Part shown: piece by piece, positions 44,858 through 53,776 of the stretch
Numbering within the stretch: the stretch's first letter is position 1
Layout of the letters: every line of letters begins with the position of its first letter
Origin: Falsihalocynthiibacter arcticus
Lineage (GTDB): Bacteria > Pseudomonadota > Alphaproteobacteria > Rhodobacterales > Rhodobacteraceae
Reading direction: 5' to 3'
Assembly (NCBI RefSeq): GCF_000812665.2
Contig: NZ_CP014327.1
Location: 3,625,501 to 3,689,500, forward strand
DNA: 64,000 nt
Program-made: the position numbers and the translations under genes
Notes under the pieces: model-generated
The model's input: the letters and a program-made list of their open reading frames with translations, nothing else
The model's database searches: none
What the model was told of the DNA's origin: nothing

Positions 44858-46252
44858 ATGACAATATGGTATCCCAACCCCGAAACTCTCCAACATCCGC
44901 TGCATACTGGCCTTGCCTCGGCAATTGCACATGCGATCTCTGACGGTAAATTGCAAAAAGGCCAGCAGTTGCCAACCCATCGCAAGATGGCAGAACGGCT
45001 TGGGCTTAGTGTTCACACGGTTAGCAAGGCCTATGAAACTTTGCGGCGGCAAAACCTGATTGACGGGCATGTGGGACGTGGCAGTTATGTTCTTGATCCC
45101 AATGTGACCCAAGACCAACCGTTCAAACTTAAGTCCGAAGGGCGTAATGGATTTGACCTTTCAATATCGCGCCCAATGTTTAGCAAGCTGCATGTTGATC
45201 GCTTCCAAAAAGCAATAATCCAACTCCCAAACGAGTTGGATCCCTCGATATTTTTATCCTGCCGCCCAAACGTCGGGCACGATGCCCATCGGAAAACCGG
45301 CGTGAAATGGTTGTCAATTTGTGGCGTAGACACATCGCCCGAGAGTATCATTATGACCAACGGCGTCAGTCATGGCATGTCTGCTGCGTTGTCTGCCTTA
45401 ACCCGCCCCGGGGACACGGTGCTGGCGGACGATATTACCCATCACATGCTAGTTTCAGGATGCTCTTATCTTGGTCTAAATTTGGTCGGTATTCAGACCG
45501 ATGAATTCGGAATTCGTCCTGATACGCTTGAGCAATATTGTCGTGAAAAAGAAGCTAAGATACTGTTTTTGTTCCCTTCACTGGCAAATCCAACAGCCGT
45601 GATGGTACCAGAAGAGCGGCGCCGCGCGCTTGTGGAAGTGGCGCGAAAATATGGCCTGTACATCATCGAAAACGATACCTTTGGCCCCCTTGTAAAAGAC
45701 CGCCCAACTCCTGTGACCGCCCTCGCCCCAGAGCGTTCGATCTATCTGACGTCCTTTACAAAATGCACCATTTCCGGCCTGCGCGCGGGCTATCTTGTTG
45801 CGCCAGATCATCTGCTTCCGGCCCTAACGAGCCGTATTGTTGTGTTTGGCTGGATGGCCACGCCCTTGATGTGTGAGTTGGCAAGCCGCTGGGTGCTGGA
45901 TGGAACGGCACTGGAATTGGCGATGTGGCAGCGTGCCGAACTTTGCAAACGCTATGAGATTGCGAAGCAAGCGCTGCACGGGATGCAATGGAGCGGACAC
46001 GCATCCGGACTTCATATTTGGCTGAAACTTCCCGAAGGATGGACGACCGATAGCTTCGTCGCCTATGCGCGGGAACTAAGTATTTCTGTCGCCCCAGATA
46101 CGCCTTTCCTGACCCCAAAGACCGCGTCGCAAAATGCTGTGCGGGTGTCCTTGGGCAGTATTCAGGACCATGAGCGCTTCAAACAGGCGTTAAATCTTTT
46201 AGCCGGAATGCTTGCCCGCCCCCATGCAGCCTTGCCGCCCCTAACCTACTAG
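44858..46252 (+). CDS. enuR: MocR/GntR-type regulator of ectoine catabolism, EnuR
   Basis: A 464-residue protein: an N-terminal GntR winged helix (LQKGQQLPTHRKMAERLGLS, VHTVSKAYETLRRQNLIDGH) joined to an aminotransferase-like domain (~100-460). The PLP lysine lies in TSFTKCTISGLRAGY and counts as residue 302, the same number as the functional PLP lysine reported for Ruegeria pomeroyi EnuR. EnuR represses the ectoine import/catabolism genes and is released by ectoine-derived inducers. It heads the operon uehABC-usp-eutABCDE-asnC-ssd-atf. Confidence 0.92.
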   Translation: MTIWYPNPETLQHPLHTGLASAIAHAISDGKLQKGQQLPTHRKMAERLGLSVHTVSKAYETLRRQNLIDGHVGRGSYVLDPNVTQDQPFKLKSEGRNGFDLSISRPMFSKLHVDRFQKAIIQLPNELDPSIFLSCRPNVGHDAHRKTGVKWLSICGVDTSPESIIMTNGVSHGMSAALSALTRPGDTVLADDITHHMLVSGCSYLGLNLVGIQTDEFGIRPDTLEQYCREKEAKILFLFPSLANPTAVMVPEERRRALVEVARKYGLYIIENDTFGPLVKDRPTPVTALAPERSIYLTSFTKCTISGLRAGYLVAPDHLLPALTSRIVVFGWMATPLMCELASRWVLDGTALELAMWQRAELCKRYEIAKQALHGMQWSGHASGLHIWLKLPEGWTTDSFVAYARELSISVAPDTPFLTPKTASQNAVRVSLGSIQDHERFKQALNLLAGMLARPHAALPPLTY

Positions 46253-46253
46253 A

Positions 46254-46293
46254 ATTGTCCTGCAACAATAAAGAAATTGACTTGCAGGACAAT
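46254..46293. promoter_or_regulatory. Candidate EnuR operator with 12-bp perfect inverted repeat
   Basis: ATTGTCCTGCAA (46254-46265) and its exact complement TTGCAGGACAAT (46282-46293) are separated by 16 bases. The right arm overlaps a TTGACT -35-like element at 46277-46282. Position, two bases after enuR and 57 bases before uehA, fits control of the catabolic operon. It could instead be the enuR terminator, but it has no T-run. Confidence 0.6.
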
Positions 46294-46350
46294 CTACCTC
46301 AAGTCTGACACAGATGAAAATCTGATGTCACTGAGGTTTAGGAGATTACG

Positions 46351-47370
46351 ATGACCCAATCCGCAAAATTCGCACTAAAGGCCTGCGTTGCAGCAAGCTT
46401 GACCCTTGCCGCACCCAGCGGTGTTTTGGCCGAAACATGGCGCTATGCCTTTGAAGAGTCGATGGCCGACGTGCAGGGCGTTTACGCACAAAAATTCAAG
46501 GACGAGATCGAAGCGAATTCGGATCATGAGGTCCAATTGTTCCCCTATGGCACGCTTGGTGAATCGGCCGATATCATGGAGCAAACACAGGATGGAATTC
46601 TGCAATTCGTGGACCAATCACCTGGCTTTACCGGCTCTTTGATCCCCGAAGCCCAAGTTTTCTTTGTTCCGTATTTATTGCCAACCGACCAAGAGCATTT
46701 GGCGCGTTTTTACCGCGAGAGCGAAGCGATCAACGGCATGTTCAAGCCGCTTTATGCCGATCAAGGGCTTGAGTTGTTGAATATGTTCCCCGAAGGCGAA
46801 GTCGCCATGACGACCAAGGAACCGGTCAATACCTGCGCCGATCTGAACGAAGTTAAGTTCCGCGTCATGACCAACCCCTTGCTGGTTGAAAGCTACAAAG
46901 CCTTTGGCGCGACACCGACCCCCCTACCTTGGGGCGAAGTCTATGGCGGCTTGCAAACCAACATCATTCAAGGCCAAGAAAACCCAACATTCTTCCTGTA
47001 TTCTACCAAGATTTTTGAAGTTACTGACTATATTACCTATGCTGGCCACAATAATTTCACCACGGCCGTTATGGCGAACAAAGACTTCTATGACGGTCTG
47101 AGTGCAGACGATCAGTTGGTCGTGCAGAGTGCCGCATCCGCTGCTTATGATCACACTGTGGTCTATCAAGCGCAAGCTGCCGATATCGAACTGGCTAAAA
47201 TTATGGAAGCCAAGCCGGAAATGGTCGTCACGGTTTTGACCGAAGACGAGCGCAGCTGCTTTAAAGAGGCGGCCGTGCAAGTTGAAGCGGCCTTCATCGA
47301 AATGACCGGTGATAGCGGCGCTAAAATCCTGCAGCAGCTAAAAGACGATTTGGCCGCGACTGCGAACTAA
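46351..47370 (+). CDS. uehA: TRAP transporter substrate-binding protein for ectoine/hydroxyectoine, UehA
   Basis: A 339-residue DctP-family protein with signal peptide MTQSAKFALKACVAASLTLA...VLA. DctP motifs: FEESMADVQGVYAQKFKDEI, ELLNMFPEGEVAMTT, and the carboxylate-binding Arg in LNEVKFRVMTNPLLVES, followed by WGEVYGGLQTNIIQGQENP. Operon context gives the substrate: periplasmic capture of ectoine and 5-hydroxyectoine for the UehBC membrane pair. Confidence 0.92.
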   Translation: MTQSAKFALKACVAASLTLAAPSGVLAETWRYAFEESMADVQGVYAQKFKDEIEANSDHEVQLFPYGTLGESADIMEQTQDGILQFVDQSPGFTGSLIPEAQVFFVPYLLPTDQEHLARFYRESEAINGMFKPLYADQGLELLNMFPEGEVAMTTKEPVNTCADLNEVKFRVMTNPLLVESYKAFGATPTPLPWGEVYGGLQTNIIQGQENPTFFLYSTKIFEVTDYITYAGHNNFTTAVMANKDFYDGLSADDQLVVQSAASAAYDHTVVYQAQAADIELAKIMEAKPEMVVTVLTEDERSCFKEAAVQVEAAFIEMTGDSGAKILQQLKDDLAATAN

Positions 47371-47388
47371 GACGCGTCACGGACAAGA

Positions 47389-47422
47389 CGTTACTGAGCG
47401 AGGGTCCTCTCGCTCAGTAACG
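47389..47422 (+). terminator. 14-bp hairpin between uehA and uehB
   Basis: A perfect 14-bp stem (47389-47402 with 47409-47422; CGTTACTGAGCGAG) and a 6-base loop, 19 bases after the uehA stop and 21 bases before uehB. No T-run; likely protects or partially terminates so that uehA mRNA is in excess. Confidence 0.6.
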
Positions 47423-47442
47423 CACATGCAATCAGGGGTAGC

Positions 47443-48021
47443 ATGATGAGCGATCAACCAAAACGCGCAATGCACGAGTCCAGTTTGCCCGGATTTTTAG
47501 GGGTGATTGACAGTGCAATCAGCCGCACCGAGTCCTTCCTCCTCGCAACCGGCGTGCTGCTTATGGCGGCCAATACAATCGCCAATGTGGTCGGACGGTT
47601 CCTACTGGGGAATTCGATCTTTTTCTCCGAAGAGCTGAACCGGATACTGATTATCCTCATTACTTTCGCTGGCATCAGCTATGCGGCGCGCCATGGTCGC
47701 CACATTCGAATGTCCGCAATCTATGATGCATTGCCACCGCGCATGCGCAAAATTCTAATGGTGATTATCTCGCTGGTGACGGCGTTGTTTATGTATTTGC
47801 TGTGCTATTACGCCGTCAAATATATCGGCACACAGGCCTCGCGCGGGCGGATTCTTCCCTCGTTGCAAATTCCGGTCTGGGTCATTCTGGTCTGGGCGCC
47901 CGTGGGTTTTTTCATGACTGGCACCCAATACCTGCTGACAGCCATTAAAAATCTAACGTCAAAAGACATCTACCTCTCGACCTATGTGCTCGAGGGATAT
48001 GACGAAGAAATCGAAATCTGA
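47443..48021 (+). CDS. uehB: TRAP transporter small permease UehB
   Basis: A 192-residue DctQ-family membrane protein with four predicted helices; family pattern [39 protein letters not shown] and [20 protein letters not shown]. It forms the transport complex with UehC. Two start codons in tandem (47443, 47446) are possible. Twelve bases separate it from uehC. Confidence 0.9.
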   Translation: MMSDQPKRAMHESSLPGFLGVIDSAISRTESFLLATGVLLMAANTIANVVGRFLLGNSIFFSEELNRILIILITFAGISYAARHGRHIRMSAIYDALPPRMRKILMVIISLVTALFMYLLCYYAVKYIGTQASRGRILPSLQIPVWVILVWAPVGFFMTGTQYLLTAIKNLTSKDIYLSTYVLEGYDEEIEI

Positions 48022-48033
48022 GGAGACCGCCAG

Positions 48034-49320
48034 ATGGCCGCGACTATTTTCAGCGTCATGATCGTGCTATTATTGTTGGGTTTCCCGATGATGATCCCGC
48101 TGATCATTGGCGCGTTCATCGGGTTTCTGATGATGTTTGACGGCTTTGGGCAGATGGAAACCATGGTGCAGCAAATGCTGGCCGGTATCCGCCCCGCGTC
48201 CTTAATTGCCGTACCGATGTTTATTTTTGCCGCTGACATCATGACTCGCGGCCAATCTGCAGGGCGTTTGATTGATGTCGTTATGGCCTTTGTTGGCCAC
48301 ATCCGCGGCGGGCTGGCGATCTCGACGGCCGCCGCATGTACCATGTTTGGCGCAGTTTCAGGATCAACTCAGGCGACCGTCGTTGCCATTGGTTCGCCCC
48401 TACGGCCCCGTATGTTAGAAGCTGGTTACAAGGACAGTTTCGTGCTGGCTTTGATCGTGAATGCGAGCGACATCGCATTTCTTATCCCGCCCTCAATCGG
48501 GATGATTATTTACGGCGTGGTGTCCAATACCTCCATTGCCGAGCTGTTTATTGCGGGCATTGGGCCAGGCCTGCTGATCCTCGTTATGTTTTCGATCTAC
48601 AGCTACATTTACGCGATCCGCAACAATGTCCCGACCGAGCCAAAGGCAACTTGGCGTCAGCGCGCGCGCACGTTGCGGCTTGCCTTATGGCCGATGGGTT
48701 TTCCAATTATCATCGTAGGCGGGATCTATGGCGGGATCTTTAGCCCGACCGAAGCGGCGGCGGCTTGTGTGCTCTACGCATTGATCCTTGAGGTCGTTAT
48801 TTTCCGCTCCATGTCGCTGGACGACGTGTATCAAACCGCGAAATCTACAGGGCTGATCACTGCGGTTGTCTTTATTCTCGTTGGGGCTGGGGCGGCGTTC
48901 TCTTGGGTGATCTCTTTCGCGCAGGTTCCACAGGAAATTCTCAGTGCGGTTGGTATTTCCGACATGGGCCCGATTGGCGTGTTGTTTGTGATCTCGATTG
49001 CCTTTTTCATCGGCTGTATGTTTGTCGATCCCATTGTGGTGATCCTTATTCTGGTGCCGATCTTTGCACCCGTGGTGAAATCGGTTGGCCTTGACCCTGT
49101 CCTCGTGGGCACAATCATCACGTTGCAGGTGGCCATTGGCTCGGCGACCCCGCCGTTTGGCTGCGATATATTTACGGCGATGGCTGTCTTTAAGCGTCCC
49201 TATATCGAAGTCATTCGCGGCACGCCGCCGTTTATTTTCATGCTGCTGAGTGTTGCGGTTGCGCTAATCTACTTCCCTCAAATCGCTCTGTTCCTGCGCG
49301 ACCTCGCGTTTTCAAAATAG
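48034..49320 (+). CDS. uehC: TRAP transporter large permease UehC
   Basis: A 428-residue DctM-family permease with 12 or so helices. Motifs: ALIVNASDIAFLIPPSIGMI (discontinuous helix), GGIYGGIFSPTEAAAACVLY and GSATPPFGCDIFTAMAVFKR. It uses the Na+ gradient to import ectoine delivered by UehA. Preceded by a GAGGAG ribosome site. Confidence 0.93.
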   Translation: MAATIFSVMIVLLLLGFPMMIPLIIGAFIGFLMMFDGFGQMETMVQQMLAGIRPASLIAVPMFIFAADIMTRGQSAGRLIDVVMAFVGHIRGGLAISTAAACTMFGAVSGSTQATVVAIGSPLRPRMLEAGYKDSFVLALIVNASDIAFLIPPSIGMIIYGVVSNTSIAELFIAGIGPGLLILVMFSIYSYIYAIRNNVPTEPKATWRQRARTLRLALWPMGFPIIIVGGIYGGIFSPTEAAAACVLYALILEVVIFRSMSLDDVYQTAKSTGLITAVVFILVGAGAAFSWVISFAQVPQEILSAVGISDMGPIGVLFVISIAFFIGCMFVDPIVVILILVPIFAPVVKSVGLDPVLVGTIITLQVAIGSATPPFGCDIFTAMAVFKRPYIEVIRGTPPFIFMLLSVAVALIYFPQIALFLRDLAFSK

Positions 49321-49333
49321 CAAGGAGTTTAAG

Positions 49334-49774
49334 ATGTTTAAATCAATCCTTGTCCCCTTTGACGGTTCGCAAGGGGCCCAAACAGCCCTGCGCAAGGCGT
49401 TGGAATTACGCGCAATTTGTGGGGAGTGTTCGCTCACACTTCTGACCGTCTATCGCCACCATTCGATGCTTGAGGCGTCGATCTCGATGGTAGGCGCCGA
49501 TCAAACCGGCAATCTGGATGAAATCATGCGCGGCCATGCAAAAGAGGTCGCTGAAAACGGCAAAGCGATTGCGGCTAAAGCTGGGTACACCGACGTCAGA
49601 GCCTTTGTGAAATCCGGTCCGACCGCGCGGGTCATTGTCAGCTTTGCCCAAGAGCATCAGATCGATTTGATCGTGATCGGCAGCCGTGGACTTGGCTCAT
49701 TCGAAGGATATCTGCTGGGCAGTGTCTCCCACAAAGTCACGGGGCTTGCGGCCTGCCCTGTTATGGTTGTTTAG
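49334..49774 (+). CDS. Universal stress protein of the ectoine TRAP operon (TeaD-like)
   Basis: A 146-residue UspA-fold protein. ATP-binding motif G-2x-G-9x-G-S is present in GSRGLGSFEGYLLGSVSHKV, with the conserved start FKSILVPFDGSQGAQTALRK. In ectoine TRAP operons such a protein (TeaD of Halomonas) binds ATP and modulates transport. It lies 13 bases after uehC. Confidence 0.88.
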   Translation: MFKSILVPFDGSQGAQTALRKALELRAICGECSLTLLTVYRHHSMLEASISMVGADQTGNLDEIMRGHAKEVAENGKAIAAKAGYTDVRAFVKSGPTARVIVSFAQEHQIDLIVIGSRGLGSFEGYLLGSVSHKVTGLAACPVMVV

Positions 49775-49783
49775 GAAAATAAA

Positions 49784-50548
49784 ATGCCAATGAATGTGAC
49801 CTCAACGGTGTCAGCCGTCCCAATTGAAATGGATGCACGCCCCGTCAAAAAGCGGATTGCGCTTGTTGTTCTGGCGACAGATCACACCACTGAACTTGAT
49901 TTTTCGCGGATATGTGATCCCGCGGACATCGGAGTTTATGCTAATCGCATCGATTACCAAAACCCCGGCACAAGGGAAAATCTGCTCGCCACGGGTCCGC
50001 GACTGACCGAGGCCGCGGCCCAAATCCTGCCCGATGAAAAAATGGATGTCATCGCCTATGGCTGCACCGCCGCCTCGGTGGTTTTGGGCAATGACGCCGT
50101 TGGGGAATATCTGAATGCGGGCAAGCCAGACACACCATTTGTCACGCCAAGTTCCGCAGCGCTCGAAGCGTTCAAGGCTCTAGGGGCGCGCAAAATCAGC
50201 GTCCTGACGCCCTACTCCGCGCATATCTCGGACGCGGTGGTTGCGTATTTTTCGTCCCACGGCCCGGAGGTGGTGCGCGCCAATTGTCTGGGCGTAGACG
50301 ACGACCGCGAGATTGCACGTCTATCGGAGTACACTATCATCGAGGCCGCGTGTGCTGCGATGGATCCCGATGCCGACGCGCTATTTTTGTCCTGCACGGG
50401 CCTACGGGCCGCTGTCTGTATCGCGCGGATTGAGGCGCGCATCGGCAAGCCCGTTGTAACCTCCAACCAGGCGATGATCTGGCGCTGTTTGCGTGAAATC
50501 GGATCGACAAAACCCGTGGTCGGATATGGCCGCCTTTTCCAACATTAG
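49784..50548 (+). CDS. eutA: Asp/Glu/hydantoin racemase-family protein EutA
   Basis: A 254-residue protein of the maleate isomerase/arylmalonate decarboxylase group, with the two catalytic Cys positions visible in VIAYGCTAASVVLG and ALFLSCTGLRAA. The name follows the ectoine utilisation nomenclature (not ethanolamine). EutA with EutB and EutC is thought to convert 5-hydroxyectoine derivatives into ectoine-pathway intermediates, likely by epimerisation. Confidence 0.87.
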   Translation: MPMNVTSTVSAVPIEMDARPVKKRIALVVLATDHTTELDFSRICDPADIGVYANRIDYQNPGTRENLLATGPRLTEAAAQILPDEKMDVIAYGCTAASVVLGNDAVGEYLNAGKPDTPFVTPSSAALEAFKALGARKISVLTPYSAHISDAVVAYFSSHGPEVVRANCLGVDDDREIARLSEYTIIEAACAAMDPDADALFLSCTGLRAAVCIARIEARIGKPVVTSNQAMIWRCLREIGSTKPVVGYGRLFQH

Positions 50549-50570
50549 GACCGAAACGGAAGTACGAATA

Positions 50571-51584
50571 ATGACATCGCACATCACGCTCCAAGACAGT
50601 TTTGCCGCGCGCCAACGGATCGCGAGCGGCATTAGGCAGACGCCGCTGGTCACCTCCCCTTCGCTCAGTGCGCTTTGCGCAGCGAATATTTCGCTCAAGC
50701 TAGAGCAAACCCAAATCACCGGCAGCTTCAAACTGCGTGGCGCCACCAATGCCGTGCGGTCACTTACGCAGGCTCAAAAAGACGCGGGCATTGTGGGCGT
50801 ATCCACGGGCAATCACGGACGCGGATTGGCCTATGCGGCGGCGCAAGCTGGGGTACGTTGTATCATCTGCATGTCCGAACTGGTGCCGCAAAACAAGGTG
50901 GATGGCATCAAATCCCACGGGGCCGAAGTGCGCATTGTCGGGCGCAGCCAGGACGATGCGCAGGTCGAAGTGGACCGGTTGGTCGCTGAAGGCATGACCA
51001 TGCTGCCGCCCTTTGATCACCTCGATATTATCGCAGGGCAAAGCACCGTGGCGTTGGAAATGCTGGAACAGGCACCGGACCTGCAAACCGTGCTTGTGCC
51101 GCTTTCGGGTGGCGGTTTGATTTCGGGCGTGGCGATGGTGATGAAGGCGGTCAATCCGGCCATCCGTGTCGTCGGTATCTCGATGGAACACGGCGCGGCA
51201 ATGTATGAATGCCTTAAGGCGGGAAAGCCGATATTTGTTGAAGAAAAACCAACGCTTGCGGACTCTCTTGGGGGCGGTATCGGGCTGGAAAATGCCTATA
51301 CTTTCGCAATGACCCGCGATCTGGTGGACGATGTGGTGCTGGTGACAGAGGCCGAAATCGCGGCGGCAATCCGCCATGCCTATTGGGAGGAACGACAGGT
51401 CATCGAAGGCTCTGGCAGCGTGGGTATTGCTGCACTTTTGGCGGGCAAAATCACCAATCCGGGCACCTGCGTTTCCCTGATCAGCGGCCAAAACATTGAT
51501 ATGGCGCTGCATAAACGTCTGATTGATGGCGAGGACGTGGATGTCTCTGCCAAGCCGCAAAACACAGGAGGCCCCGATGCCTGA
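50571..51584 (+). CDS. eutB: PLP-dependent threonine dehydratase-like EutB
   Basis: A 337-residue fold-type II PLP protein from ATG 50571. PLP lysine in QITGSFKLRGATNA (about residue 54), phosphate loop PLSGGGLISGVAM, and substrate loop VGVSTGNHGRG. It would remove water from the hydroxylated intermediate of hydroxyectoine breakdown. Its stop overlaps the eutC start by eight bases. Confidence 0.88.
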   Translation: MTSHITLQDSFAARQRIASGIRQTPLVTSPSLSALCAANISLKLEQTQITGSFKLRGATNAVRSLTQAQKDAGIVGVSTGNHGRGLAYAAAQAGVRCIICMSELVPQNKVDGIKSHGAEVRIVGRSQDDAQVEVDRLVAEGMTMLPPFDHLDIIAGQSTVALEMLEQAPDLQTVLVPLSGGGLISGVAMVMKAVNPAIRVVGISMEHGAAMYECLKAGKPIFVEEKPTLADSLGGGIGLENAYTFAMTRDLVDDVVLVTEAEIAAAIRHAYWEERQVIEGSGSVGIAALLAGKITNPGTCVSLISGQNIDMALHKRLIDGEDVDVSAKPQNTGGPDA

Positions 51585-52566
51585 TATCAAAATCCTGACT
51601 GAAGCCGACCTACGCCGCGCAATTTCTTTGGATGCGAATGCGGTGAGTTGTATCGAACAGGCGTTTCACCTGTTGGCGACCAAAGACGTGGTGATGCCCC
51701 CGATCCTGAGCTTTCACGTGCCGGAACATAACGGCGAAGTCGATGTGAAAACCGCCTATGTGCCCGGGATCGACAGCTTTGCGATCAAGATGAGTCCGGG
51801 TTTTTTCGACAACCCAAAATTGGGTCTGCCCAGCTTGAACGGCTTGATGGTGTTGTTTGACGCCACCACGGGCATTGTCAAAGCGGTTTTGCTGGACAAC
51901 GGCTATCTGACGGATGTGCGCACGGCGGCGGCGGGCGCGGTTGCGGCCAAACATCTGTCGCGCGCGGACAGCAAAGTTGCGGGCATTCTGGGCAGTGGCA
52001 CGCAAGCGCGTCTGCAACTGGAAGCGCTAACATTGGTACGCGGGATTGAGCGGGCGATTATATGGGGCCGTGACGCAGAGAAAGCGGCCGCATGCGCCCG
52101 CGATTGCGCTGCGCGTTTGGGGATTGAAGTCACCGTCGGCAGCATCGCCGATGTGATGACGGCCGCCGATATCGTGGTCTCCACCACGCCATCGGGCACG
52201 CCCCTAATTCACGCCGACATGCTGCGTACGGGCCAGCATATCACCGCCGTTGGCGCCGACGCGGATTACAAAACCGAACTGGCGCCCGATGTGATCCCCG
52301 CCGCGACGTTGTTTATCTGTGACCGCCTCTCGCAGTCGATCAAACAAGGCGAGTTGCGGCCTGCGATTGCCGCAGGCACTGTCACAAATCCCAACCGCTA
52401 TCCCGAATTGGGCGAGATTATCGCAGGCCAGAAAGCAGGCCGCCAATCGGCCTCTGACATCACGATTGTCGACCTGACCGGCACCGGTGTTCAGGACACA
52501 GCAATTGCCACGCTGGCTTATGAGCGCGCCGGTGCAGCAGATGCCGGAACGACAATTCACAGCTGA
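51577..52566 (+). CDS. eutC: Ornithine cyclodeaminase/mu-crystallin-family EutC
   Basis: A 329-residue protein: NAD-binding motif VAGILGSGTQARLQLEAL, substrate residues in VPGIDSFAIKMSPGFFDNP, and DNGYLTDVRTAAAGAVAAKH. Start ATG 51577 lies inside the end of eutB. It acts with EutAB on the hydroxyectoine branch, probably as an imine/ketimine reductase-type step. Confidence 0.88.
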   Translation: MPDIKILTEADLRRAISLDANAVSCIEQAFHLLATKDVVMPPILSFHVPEHNGEVDVKTAYVPGIDSFAIKMSPGFFDNPKLGLPSLNGLMVLFDATTGIVKAVLLDNGYLTDVRTAAAGAVAAKHLSRADSKVAGILGSGTQARLQLEALTLVRGIERAIIWGRDAEKAAACARDCAARLGIEVTVGSIADVMTAADIVVSTTPSGTPLIHADMLRTGQHITAVGADADYKTELAPDVIPAATLFICDRLSQSIKQGELRPAIAAGTVTNPNRYPELGEIIAGQKAGRQSASDITIVDLTGTGVQDTAIATLAYERAGAADAGTTIHS

Positions 52567-52585
52567 CTTTTCAAGGAGTTATATT

Positions 52586-53773
52586 ATGACACCCCCAAAA
52601 CTCTACTTCTCGCAGGACGAATTCCAGCAGCGCATTCGCAAGACACGCGCCGAGATGGGTCAGCGCAACTTGGACCTACTGATCGTGACCGATCCCTCCA
52701 ATATGAACTGGCTGACGGGTTATGACGGCTGGTCGTTTTATGTCCACCAATGTGTGGTTGTCCCCCTGAGTGGCGACCCGATTTGGTTCGGTCGCGGGCA
52801 GGATGGTAAAGGTGCTTTGCGGACCTGTTTTATGGCACCGGAAAACATCATCGGCTATCCCGATCACTACGTGCAATCGACCGAGCGCCACCCGATGGAT
52901 TACTTGTCGGCGCAACTTGCGGATCGCGGCTTGGCCAAGGGGCGTGTCGGGGTTGAGATGGACAACTACTATTTCACCGCCGCCGCCTATGGCGCACTGC
53001 AAACCCATATGCCCAACGCGCAATTTGTGGATGCCAACGCTTTAGTCAACTGGCAACGCGCCGTGAAATCAGAGGCCGAATTGGGGTATATGCGGCAAGC
53101 GGGCAAGATCGTTGAAAAGATGCACCAGCGGATTTTCGACAAGGTGGAACCGGGGTTGCGCAAATGTGATCTCGTCGCGGATATCTATGATGCGGCCTTG
53201 CGCTATGACGAGGTTGCGGGGTTTGGCGGCGACTATCCGGCGATTGTGCCCCTACTGCCGTCCGGACCAGACGCCGCCGCGCCACACCTGACGTGGGATG
53301 ACGCACCGATGAAAAGCGGCGAAGGCACGTTTTTTGAGATCGCAGGCGTGGCACATCGTTATCACTGCCCGCTGTCGCGCACCGTGTTTCTAGGAAAGCC
53401 AACTCAGATATTTCTGGACGCGGAAAAAGCCGTGCTTGAGGGGATGGATGCTGGACTTGAGAAAGCGCGCGCGGGCAACACTTGCGAGGATATTGCGCTG
53501 GCCTTTTTCGCTGTGCTCAATAAATACGGGATCGTGAAAGACAACCGCACGGGCTATCCCATCGGCCTTTCCTACCCGCCTGATTGGGGCGAGCGTACCA
53601 TGTCGTTGCGCCCCGGAGACAAGACGGTTCTGGAGGAAAACATGACGTTTCACTTCATGACGGGCCTGTGGATGGACGATTGGGGCTTTGAAATCACCGA
53701 GAGTATTCGCATCGGCGCGAATGGCCCTGAATGCCTGTCGAATGTACCGCGCAAAATGTTGGTGAAGGACTAG
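52586..53773 (+). CDS. eutD: Ectoine hydrolase EutD/DoeA (M24 fold)
   Basis: A 395-residue pita-bread protein from ATG 52586, preceded by AAGGAG. Start PKLYFSQDEFQQRIRKTRAE, DPSNMNWLTGYDGWSFYVHQ and LSYPPDWGERTMSLRPGD are typical for DoeA. The canonical five M24 metal ligands are not conserved: the first Asp position is Glu (FFEIAGVAHRYH, about residue 251). DoeA opens the ectoine ring to give N-acetyl-diaminobutyrate isomers. It forms a complex with EutE, encoded three bases downstream. Confidence 0.92.
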   Translation: MTPPKLYFSQDEFQQRIRKTRAEMGQRNLDLLIVTDPSNMNWLTGYDGWSFYVHQCVVVPLSGDPIWFGRGQDGKGALRTCFMAPENIIGYPDHYVQSTERHPMDYLSAQLADRGLAKGRVGVEMDNYYFTAAAYGALQTHMPNAQFVDANALVNWQRAVKSEAELGYMRQAGKIVEKMHQRIFDKVEPGLRKCDLVADIYDAALRYDEVAGFGGDYPAIVPLLPSGPDAAAPHLTWDDAPMKSGEGTFFEIAGVAHRYHCPLSRTVFLGKPTQIFLDAEKAVLEGMDAGLEKARAGNTCEDIALAFFAVLNKYGIVKDNRTGYPIGLSYPPDWGERTMSLRPGDKTVLEENMTFHFMTGLWMDDWGFEITESIRIGANGPECLSNVPRKMLVKD

Positions 53774-53776
53774 GCC

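Noticed and set aside
49784-52566. eutABC read as ethanolamine utilisation genes
   Set aside because: The proteins are racemase-, threonine-dehydratase- and cyclodeaminase-like; together with DoeA/DoeB homologues the names refer to ectoine utilisation.
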